From: Hordeum vulgare subsp. vulgare
Taxonomy: Eukaryota > Streptophyta > Magnoliopsida > Poales > Poaceae
Length of the DNA stretch: 64,000 nucleotides
Direction: 5' to 3'
NCBI RefSeq assembly: GCF_904849725.1
Contig: NC_058521.1
Span: forward strand, 348,190,138-348,254,137
The translations under genes were made by a program, and so were the position numbers. The notes under the pieces were generated by a model, which saw nothing but the letters and a program-made list of their open reading frames with translations, ran no database searches and was not told the origin of the DNA. Positions within the stretch are counted from its first letter, which is position 1. The number at the start of each line of letters is the position of its first letter. Below, one piece after another: positions 24,401 to 33,700 of the stretch.

Positions 24401-25865
24401 ATAAGAACACCACATCATCAACTAAGCACTCACAATCATCAAAATGCCAAAACTACACAATGTGTCATAAACTGCATCATAGCACTTTGTGAGCTACATG
24501 CAAAGCACCTACAGCCACCTAAACATGCCAAATAAGATATGTGGCTGTAGCTATCCAATATTACTACAAGCACAAGCAAGAATATCACACAAAGGAGTTA
24601 AACACAGAAAGTTACAAGGTTGCAAACTTGCGCAAAAATATCAGATTTTGTAGCTACAAGGCTGTAGCTATCGGAAGCATTTTGACAGCAGCCAAAACAA
24701 TATCTACAGGACTCCAAATGGAATGAAAATTTACAGGGAGCTAGACAAACATATCAGCTTCAACTTTCCAGTTGAAAGCTAAGGCTAAATCACAACACAT
24801 TGACCTGCACAACCTCATCAACAGGAGAAGAAAAACATAAACAGATTCTCAGACTTAGTGAAAATCTCAGATTTTCACTAATCTGGAATTCCAGCCACAT
24901 GCCTACTTTGATTGGGAAAAACTTGGATTCCTAAACATGAAATGAAACCAAAATGTGGTAGAGGGGGTCACCCTCTACTACCACAACCAAGAACCAAACA
25001 CAAGGGCTCACCACAGCTCATGGAACCAAGCTCTAAACATAGAAGAAAAATGGAATATGTCATCTACAGAAATGTTCCAAAGGCAAAAATGATTTCACCA
25101 ATGGATTCCTGAGATCTTTCTACCCCAAAATCATATAAATTACCTATGCACTTGCTTGGAACAAGTGAGCACAAACTAAGAAGGAAAAACTACATAGAAT
25201 CATATCTAGTGAATAGTGCTACATCACATGTGCAAAATCACTAGAGCTAACCTACACAAGCTCTTGCACATGACCACAACATCAAGGGGGGTATATGAGG
25301 GGTAGACCTCATGACTATGTGCCTTGACACATCACCACTCCATCACAAGCAACAAGCACAAGATAAAGGAAACAACTACACATGATATAGAGGACACACA
25401 CACTATCTAAACTCACATAAGCACTACACGGGGACACCACTTTAGTGCCATGACACCCACAAGGTGCACCCCCACACATGAATCTACACATGCTTACATA
25501 CAACACCACCTACACATGCTAATCATAGAAAGAATCACTTGTGCATACCCACACACACCATAACTCTCATGAGATGCAGTTACACAAGAAACTCTAGTGC
25601 ATCACAAACAACAAAATACTATGCTTGCAATCCTACAAGCATACGAAACATCCTACACATGAAATTCTACCAAGTGCATCTACATACACACACAAGTGCA
25701 ACAACATGGGTTCACAAGCTAGCAACACACAAATACCCATGCTGGTTTTGAGAGGAGGTTAAACATAAACCTTCATGTGCAGGATCACTACACAGCTACA
25801 AGAACAGGGGCTGCATATATATCAAAACACTAAAGGGGAAAAATAAAAGAAAACAAAGGGAAAAT

Positions 25866-25945
25866 AAAAAGGGGAGGTGCTGGGGTCGAACCCCAGACCT
25901 GCTGGTGGTGCAAACTGCAGCTCTACCACTCTGCTAGGGCCAAGG
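25866..25945 (-). other. tRNA-like module 2 with Pol III A and B boxes and a T-run terminator
   Basis: On the minus strand an A-box TAGCAGAGTGG (plus 25926-25936) and a B-box-like GGTTCGACCCC (plus 25882-25892) are spaced as in a tRNA gene. The D-arm can form GCAG/CTGC, and the T-arm CTGGGG/CCCCAG is a strong hairpin around TTCGA. A TTTTT run (plus 25866-25870, AAAAA) follows at the right place for a Pol III terminator. No clear anticodon arm or full acceptor stem was found, so it is tRNA-derived, not a normal tRNA gene. Confidence 0.6.
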
Positions 25946-26029
25946 TACTCGACAGAGAGAGGGTGCTAACAGGTATAATTACTCTGCAGCTCCTGCTCTA
26001 CTGTGTCGAGGAAATAATACAAGAAGGTT

Positions 26030-26105
26030 GCTGAGGGGGGATTCGAACCCACGACCTCTCATCAGGCAACAACGGCTCGCTACCACTACGCTACGGTCAG
26101 GAGTC
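26030..26105 (-). other. tRNA-like module 1 with perfect Pol III B box
   Basis: On the minus strand an A-box TAGCGTAGTGG (plus 26083-26093) is followed by the canonical B-box GGTTCGAATCC (plus 26039-26049). A short acceptor-like pairing CTGA/TCAG closes it. It lies about 90 bp upstream (sense) of module 2, and no T-run separates the two, so a two-part transcript would be possible. The anticodon stem does not pair well. A tRNA-headed SINE fragment is an alternative reading. Confidence 0.6.
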
Positions 26106-29025
26106 TGACAGAGAAGGGGGGTCTGCTCTTTTGAGCACCCCCTTCGAGATCCACATCTGATTCACGACGGCCGGAACAGGGGAGCTATCCCGCCGGCGAC
26201 ACAAGCTAAATGGAGCATTGGCTCGTTGATGGAAGGATGCTCATGCACCCAGGGTTCCATTCCCTATGCTAATACTGCTCGAGAAGAACCACAACTACGC
26301 ATCTACGGTGCGCGGCGACGCCGGCGACAGGGAGCAGCACGGCAGCGATCCTACGCTCCTACACATGCTCTAAGACAGGGAAGGGGGAAGAGGGGGATCT
26401 GCTCACCCAACGAAAGAAGATCCCGGTCCTGATCGGAGAGGTAGGAGGGGAAGAAGCGGGAAGCAGCCGACTGGGGAGATGTGGAGAAGAGGAAGCAGGG
26501 GAGATCTTGACGTCCTAGCCGCGGGGATGGATCCCTGGAGGTACATGCGTGCTCGCCGAGTCGTCGGAGGGGAAGAAGAGGCACGGGCGCGACGGCGGGG
26601 AGCTTCTCAACTCTCGGCCATGGCGGAGGGACTCATCCCCTTACCTGAAGCTCGACGACAGAGAGAGATGGCGAGGAAACGGTGGTGGCGGCGCGAGAGG
26701 GGAAACCATATCTGCACGAATGCCAAGGGGGCTCCTTTTATGGAGGAGAGGGGCGAGGGACGCTCCTCGACATCCGTGACGGCGTCTGTCGCCGTTGCTC
26801 TCAATCCGCAAGACTGAAGGGAGCTGACGGGGGAAGGGGGTGAATAGGACGCCGTCTACAGGGGCAAGCGAAGCTGGGCTGCGAGAGAAAGAAAGTGGGC
26901 CGGCATGTGGGAGTAAGCCCACAGGTGGCGACTGATAAGAGAAAAACAAACCCCTGGCTTACCTATTTACAGAAATAAACAAAGAGGAAAAGAAATGCAC
27001 AAGGAAAACTACAAGTGCAAAAATAAAAATAGCACTTGCCTTGGACATGTAAAACCAAGACCTATTTAATAAAAATAGAAACAAGAGTTTAGGAGCAAGT
27101 AATTATTTTACAAAACAGCCATTGTAGGGTCTGTTTTGTAATTGTTTGCACCTTTCAAACACCCATTCAAAAACTGCAAAACACATCTCCCATTCACCAC
27201 AAAACAAAGCTAACACATGAGCATTTTTAAATCAGGAAAGAGGCAAGAAGATGTGGGCTTGAAATAAATAGGAGGGAGATAGATTTTGAAGGCTATACAA
27301 ACCACTTCTAATCCTACTATCACATGCAATCTCCACACAAACTTCACACCTTACTTCACCACATAAGAACACAAGCACCACATGAAATCATAGGAACACA
27401 ATGCAACATCACAAGGACAAGGAAATGATATGATATGTTATGCATGCATGCAAGGAAGAAATACAAGGGACATCACATGAAATCATGAGCAAGAACTCTC
27501 TCATAGCATTGACAAGGTGGTCCCACATAAGAAGGTTACACACTTGGGGCATTACACAACCTTACAAGTACCAATCGGAGTCGCGAGACGGAGATTGGTT
27601 ACAAGAGATGAACTAGGGTTTGGAGATGAGATGGTGCTGATGAAGATGTTGATGGTGATGAGTCCCCTCCGATGAGAGGAGTGTTAGTGATGACGATGGC
27701 GATGATTTCCCCCTCCGGGAGGGAAGTTTCCCCGGCAGGATCGTCCTGTTGGGGCTCTAGATTGGTTCTTCTCAAGTTCCGCCTCGTGGCGGCGGCAATT
27801 CCTCCCGAAAGCCTCCTCTTGATTTTTTTCTGGAACGAAACCCTTCTTGTAGCAAAAGAGGGGAGCTAGACGGCCAGCTGGGAGCCCACAAGCCCCCTAG
27901 GCACGACCAGGGGGGAGGCCATGCCTAGCAAGCTTGTGGCCTCCTGCTGGCGCCCCTCTCGTACTTCTTCGGCCCAGTATTATTTATAAAATCCAAAATA
28001 AATCCTCGTTGATTTTCACGGCTTTTGGAGTTGCGCAGAATAGGTATCTCAAACTTGCTCCTTTTTCAGGCCAGAATTCCAGCTGCCGGCATTCTTCCTC
28101 TTCATATAAACCTTACAGAATAAGAGAGAAAAAGCATAAGTATTGTACCGTGAAGTGTAATAACAACCCAAAAAGCGATAAATATCAACATGAAAGCATG
28201 ATGCAAAATGGACGTATCAACCTCTAGCAAAGCGTGCCGACTCCAAGTGTCCGATGAAGCTGGTTAGATGAACCTGTACTTCACACTTCTGTTCCCTTTG
28301 CCACACGATATATGTTGTCGTGCTCAAGGCGACATGGTCATCCTTGTTGTAGCACGAGCTCTTTCTCGTTCTGGTGAATCTGACCAACACTTTGTATTAT
28401 CTCAGAATCCTCATCGCATGGCCATGCTTATCCAGGTCGGGTTACTCGACGTGCCCATAGTATATCTCTCCTGATCGGAGAGGCAAATCCCATCTTGCTC
28501 GAACATGTCTCGCAGCATGGATCTAGACAAGCCCGAAACCTACCTTTGTAACTCCTCAGTTACGGAGTAGCGTTTGGTCGGCCCAAAGTAGGCATGTCAC
28601 CATCTCGAGTAAATACACCAGCTCAGGTCTTAGGACATAGAAAGTATGTTGTACTAGAGACTCAAGATGACCTATCGATGTGTCTCATAGTTGGGTCTGT
28701 CCAACTTCGAACTTATCTCGACTCGGATCCAACTACGTCAAACCAACCAGATCGTTTTGAGTTCATATTATCCGGGTAGCATCAAATGCTACATGATCAA
28801 TGAGACCGGATAATCCACCGTATCATATGCTAGTCTGATTGGTTGTGCGTCCACACAACCCTTTTGACTAGGGACCATTTAGGATAGTCATCATACAATG
28901 CATAGTCTCACAAACAAGACACGTACTTGTTAATACACATCATTAATAATGTCCAAGGACTATCTTTATTCATAAACACATAGGAAATATCATCATATGA
29001 CTCCCTCTAGGGTATATCTCCAACA

Positions 29026-30055
29026 GCGAAAGCACGTGATGTATTGTTGCTACTGAGGATAAAACGATGATGATTGATCTTAGGTGTTAGGTTTCTTTCT
29101 GTATACATCATGTCATCTTGCTTATTGCTTTCCTTATTTCTTGCAAACTTAAGACTTTGAGATGCATGTTTGATAGTAGTATTTGGGTGGAGTAATAGCA
29201 GTAGATGCAGTTCAATTTAAGCATACTTGTCACGAATATGATGCCTATACAAGTTTATGCCATGAATGGTCATAGTTATGTATGATGATTATATGTCAGT
29301 TGTCCAACATTAATTTATTTACCATGTCATTATCCACTTTCAGGATAGAAGTCACTAGTGAACTTATGGCCCCGCGTCCATTCTACATTTGCTCTACTGC
29401 TCTCTCTCAATACTTTGTTGTTTGCCATATCACTATGTATCACTATTTGCTTTTTACCTTCCAACTAGCAAGACGAAGGGACTTACAACCCCCTTAAAGT
29501 GGACTCCAAGCATTTTTTTTGTATGTGTGCAAGTGTTGTTTATCTTGCTAGCTTGTATACTTTTATTGGTTCGATTAGACCATAGTTCTTAAATAAAAGA
29601 AATACTTTTTAAAAGAGCGAAGACGGGGCGAGCATTTGAGGATGAAGAACAGGCATAACTCAAGATATTTCGACTCTCGGCCTTTAGCGGTAAATCCCAC
29701 CTAGCAATAAAACAAAGTCCAAACCAGAAGGACTACGCACATGAAGACGTGAAACAATCGATCGAGCACCCAAGTTCGTTGAATTGCATTAGCTTGGCGC
29801 ACATAATATAGGGGTATATTTGACTATGTTTTCCACAAACTAAACATACAATTACTCAAAATTTTGTGTTTCACACTCATATGTTTTATACATTTAATAT
29901 TGCTATATTATTTTATTTTTTCAATATTTTTGAAGTTCCGTGGCTCAAAGAGTTGTAAGGCCTTCCTTGTTTGGAATTATTTTATAGGATAAGATTTGTA
30001 TATGACAAATTCTTCCCTTTGGTTTGTAGGAATAGAGTTTCATTCATATAAAGTA
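29026..30055. other. Unclassified repeat-like DNA and PP2C upstream region
   Basis: 29031-29640 continues the unclassified host sequence of 11521-12154 (no coding potential seen; ends near an AAAGAGCGAAGACGGGGCG phrase). 29650-30055 is AT-rich and has no recognisable element; it probably includes the distal promoter of the PP2C gene. Confidence 0.45.
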
Positions 30056-30149
30056 CTCCCTTCGTCTTAAAATAAATGTTGTTGATTTAGTAGAAAATTT
30101 ATATTAATTCAACAATAAATTTACAATGTTTATTTTGAAACGGAAGAAG
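30056..30149. mobile_element. Stowaway-like MITE (94 bp)
   Basis: Terminal inverted repeats are CTCCCTTCGTCTTAAAATAA on the left and, inverted, CTTCTTCCGTTTCAAAATAA on the right. TA dinucleotides flank both sides (30054-30055 and 30150-30151), the TSD of Tc1/mariner-type MITEs. It lies about 650 bp upstream of the first coding exon of the PP2C gene. Confidence 0.82.
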
Positions 30150-30151
30150 TA

Positions 30152-30798
30152 ATTATTATTCATATCCTCCTTGTTTCAAAGAAAAATAAATATTAGTCTA
30201 GAATCAATGAAAAAAATATGATGTGAACTAAAGTTTATTTTTTATATTCATATCCATAGAATTTAAGATGCATATCATGTAATTTTTATAGTCTTTTAAT
30301 TCCTGTGATATTCCTATGGTATGAGCTAAAAGATGCATAAAAGAATTATTTTCCGGTCCACATAAGGAGCCGACCGATCCGGCCGCCGATCCCCTTGCAC
30401 CAAACCACGCCGAGCCGCTTGTTCCTCCCCGCGCCATTGCTATTTTTCATTGTCCCCATTTTCGCTGTTGGATTCCCTATTCTTGTCCGATCCCGCCCTC
30501 CCTTTTCTACTTTTCTGGTTAGCTCGTGACGTGTCCCCGTTGGCGCTGGTTGGCCCGTCCACGACGCCATCAAAGAACGCCACCGCCCCTCTCGCAAAGA
30601 TCGAAATCTTGGCAGCCTTGCGTTGCGTTGCGCAGAGGCTGAATCTTTGAGGGTGGCTTGGGCTGTGACCAACGGGGCAAGACGGCGGCGATAACGGCGG
30701 CAGCGGTGGCGACGGCGGCGCCGTCGTCGGGTGGTGGGGGAGGGGGCGGTGGAGGCGGGTGCCTGGATTGCCTGCAGGATGTGGTGAGGGCGCTGGCG
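30152..30798 (+). promoter_or_regulatory. Probable proximal promoter and 5' UTR of the PP2C gene
   Basis: AT-rich to about 30350, then abruptly GC-rich (30355-30798), as is common at grass gene 5' ends. No clear TATA box could be chosen. The transcription start is unknown. Reverse-strand open frames here are by-products of the GC-rich composition. Confidence 0.4.
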
Positions 30799-33700
30799 AT
30801 GGGGTCCTGCCTGCCGGCAGACCAGCGGCCGATGGAGGTGACGGCACTACCCGGGAAGGTGGGAGGAGGCAGGAGGAGGGGGGAGGAGGCGCCCGGGAGG
30901 ATTGCTGGGATTGGGACGGGCAATGTGGCTTGCCTCTTCACGCGGCAGGGGAAGAAGGGCACCAACCAAGACGCCATGGTCGCGTGGGAGGTATCTGCAC
31001 AACAAGATCCCTGTATTTACTGGAGTATATTGCGTTTACAGTTTTTGTGCTTTGAATGCTCATTTCTTCTTCATTTGATTAATGAGCTTTAGTAGTAAAA
31101 ATAATTTTCTTGGAGTTGAAGTATCGTGAACAATTAGGGGTTGTTTATTTATCAGGCCAGGCAACGTCAACTACTCGAGTTAAAATGATACACTAAATAT
31201 CAAAATATGAAGTGCCATCAACTCGAGGGGCTTTCACAGGATAAACAAGGCATAATGATCCAACTCGTTTTAGCTAACACGAGACTACATGTCGGCTTGA
31301 TATTTGAAAATAAACAACTCGACGGCTATGAATGTTGCTCGGAAGATGTTTCTAGCTGTAACTGATGGAGGATTTAGAGCCTGTTTGGTAATCCACCAGC
31401 TCTACGAAGTCCTCGGATCTGCGGAGCACCTCTTTCCCCACTCCAATTTTTTTGACTGCAGCTCACTCCGCTCCGCCGACTCCACCGAGTTAATAGTGTT
31501 CAGGTCGACTTCTCCTGCTCCAGTAGCAGAGTTGTGGAGTGGAGGGACTCCGAACAGGCTCTTAGTATTGGCCACCATCTATCCCACCTCCATACTTTCA
31601 TATGAACTATGAAGACTTATTTGTTGGATATGGCAACCATCTTGCATACCCATATGCTGTCTCTTAGTTAAGGGGGTCATTGATTATTATGCGTTTTAGG
31701 CCATGAGGTTATGTTCTAGATGAAACTGTCCATGCTCGAAGGAGGCATGCTTGAAAATGCAGGATCAGATAAATGACTCGCCCAGTCAAAGAGTACCCCC
31801 TTGAGTGAAAAATTTATTTGAATCCAACAGTTGTGTGCACATCAAAAGATAACAGAATAGTGACCTTTTGTTCTAACTCATTTCACTTCTGACACTCTTT
31901 ATGAATTAAATCATGCCAATTGTATCGAATGAACTTGTGGAGCCTGGTCTTGTGGCACGACCGACTCCGCAGGTGTGATGGGTGAGCATGCATTGACATC
32001 AGGTGGATGTCAACATCGCCGTTGCATTGGTGCTATAGCATTCTCCATTAAATAATATAGATACTTGACAAATGCATATTTATGTCTGCCTCATTTTCTT
32101 GCTCTTGGATGCCTTGGGGCATGATATACAGAACTTCAATGGGAGATCAGACACAGTATTTTGTGGAGTTTTTGATGGTCATGGTCCACATGGCCATCTC
32201 GTCGCGCGGAAAGTAAGAGATACTCTCCCTTTGAAGCTGTGTGATTTGATATATGATGACTATGGAGCGAGCCCAATCAGCAATTCAGATGGATCAGTTT
32301 TAGAAGAGAGTTTATCTCCATACCCAGATGCAGGGGACAAGTCTCCCACATTCACTGCACAGAAAGAAGAACATCTAGAATTCTTTGACTCAATGAAAGA
32401 GTCTTTCCGAAAAGCTTTTAGAGTTATGGATAAGGAGCTTAAATTACATCGGAACATAGATAGCATTTGCAGTGGAACTACCGCAGTTACTTTAATTAAA
32501 CAGGTATACAGTGGAACTTATTCTTTAAACAGCTTTAATTACTCAAAAATTCCAGGTATGAGCAATTGATTTTTTTTCCCTCTATACCATCAGGGTCAGG
32601 ATCTTTTTGTCGGGAATCTAGGTGACTCTAGAGCTGTATTAGGCACTAGAGATCAGAACGGTCATTTGGTTGCCCATCAGTTGACAGTTGACCTGAAACC
32701 TGATCATCCAAGTAAATATCTTTCACTCTCAAATTTAAATTAATGAATCTTCTGTATTATATCTCTTCTGTTTAATGTGTTGGCTTAATCCTACTAATTG
32801 TGACTGTTTATGTGATGCCATGAATTGAACGGTTCTTTTCTGTTGCTGCTGAGTTGGTACATTCTTGCTCATTTTCTCAGAGCAAGAATGTATGTTATCT
32901 CTTCCTTGTCTCCAATCATTTTATATATGTTTATATTTCTAAGATTTGAAGAGTGAGGACTTAGAATTTTCACCCTGTTCTTGCTGATAACCATGGTAGT
33001 AACTTCACTACATTATTCTTACTGCAGAAACAAAAGTTGGAAATAAAGCAGTTTTTTTTAAGTTGTGGAAAACGTATATATTATGTTTGACATGATGGAT
33101 ATGGTACAATCATCTTTATTTGTATGCAAATGATAAACATTTGATTCACAGCTACACCTGAGAGGCCTTTAGATTGTGCTAATTCCCATCTATGGTTTAC
33201 CATCCATAGACCCCAGATCGCAGCTACACTTTGTGTTTTTTCAAGGCCCACCACATGACATTCTGCGGTATCTTATCGTAGGCCTTCTCGGAGTCAATGA
33301 ACACCATAAGCATGTCCTTTTGCTCCTTATATCTCTCGACAAGTTGTCGTACCAAGAAAATAGCTTCCACGGTCGACCTCCAAGGCATGAAACCAAACAA
33401 ATTTTTGGTCACGCTTGTCATTCTTCTTAAGCGGTGCTCAATGACTCTCCCATAGCTTCATTGTATGGCTCATCAGCTTAGTTGCATGGTAACCAATACA
33501 ACTTTGAACTTCCCCCTTGTTCTTGAAGATTGGTACTAATATACTCTGCCCCCATTCTTCTGGCACCTTGTTTTGCCGAAAAATGAGGTTGAAAAGCTTA
33601 GTTGGCCATACTATCGCTATGTCTCCAAGGCCTCTCCACGCCTCAATGGGGATACAATCAGGGCCCATTGCCTTGCCTCCTTTCATCCTTTTTAAAGCCT

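Larger units (their letters stand above)
22318..27556 (-). mobile_element. Giant Gypsy solo LTR, 5239 bp, nested in the Athila LTR
   Basis: It has TG..CA ends (plus strand TGTAACGACAAAGATGCGG to CTTGGGGCATTACA) and an exact TSD CAACC at 22313-22317 and 27557-27561. Sense is minus: the 22318 end matches the 3' end of the LTR at 43355-49329 (inverted), including the segments with TAACCACGGGCAC and the GGTGCTCC/CTAGTCCATCACAAA region. No gag or pol motif occurs anywhere inside, so it is a solo LTR of an unusually long-LTR family. It contains two tRNA-like modules (25866-26105) and a GC-rich leader-like zone (26105-26950) with only shadow ORFs. The remainder is A/C-rich with CACA-rich patches at 25370-25720. 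Confidence 0.82.
12709..28219 (-). mobile_element. Complete Athila-lineage Gypsy retrotransposon (Sabrina/WHAM-like), minus strand
   Basis: A 15.5-kb interval (10.3 kb without its own nested LTR). LTRs lie at 12709-14233 and at 21451-22317 plus 27562-28219, 1525 bp each. The exact TSD ACCTC is at 12704-12708 and 28220-28224. Sense order on the minus strand is 5' LTR, tRNA-Asp-type primer site, gag, protease, RT, RNase H, integrase, a coiled-coil accessory ORF, polypurine tract, 3' LTR. The Asp primer site, the gag and pol phrases, and the long 3' region after integrase all fit the Athila lineage. Coding regions carry several stops and frameshifts, so the copy is not autonomous. The family name is a recollection and not confirmed. 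Confidence 0.9.
21451..28219 (-). repeat. Athila 5' LTR, split by the giant Gypsy LTR
   Basis: LTR sequence is 21451-22317 and 27562-28219, together 1525 bp, the same as the partner at 12709-14233. The plus-strand left end is TGATGACCCCCAAGTATAGG and the right end GGACGTATCA. Small differences from the partner LTR (for example in the hairpin at 27886-27939) give material for dating. Confidence 0.9.
12155..29025 (-). mobile_element. Copia-type solo LTR, split by the Athila element
   Basis: The outer layer of the nest. On the plus strand it starts TGTTGGGACCTGTCGTAGG at 12155 and ends GGTATATCTCCAACA at 29025, TG..CA ends with a 6-bp TGTTGG/CCAACA inverted terminus. Actual LTR sequence is 12155-12708 and 28225-29025, about 1.36 kb. 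It is flanked by GCAAA (12150-12154) and GCGAA (29026-29030), a 5-bp TSD with one change. No Copia coding sequence remains between the halves, only the Athila insertion, so it was a solo LTR when Athila arrived. Confidence 0.72.

Noticed and set aside
25866..26105. Calling the two modules functional tRNA genes
   Set aside because: A and B boxes fit, but anticodon arms and full acceptor stems do not form well, so only tRNA-like is supported.
26226..26949. GC-rich open frames on both strands in the giant Gypsy LTR
   Set aside because: Low-complexity Arg/Gly/Pro products, no start context, and inside the leader-like part of an LTR.
30440..30977. Minus-strand frames opposite PP2C exon 1 (proline-rich, up to 135 codons)
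   Set aside because: They are the antisense of a Gly/Ala-rich GC-biased first exon, with no domain and no supporting context.
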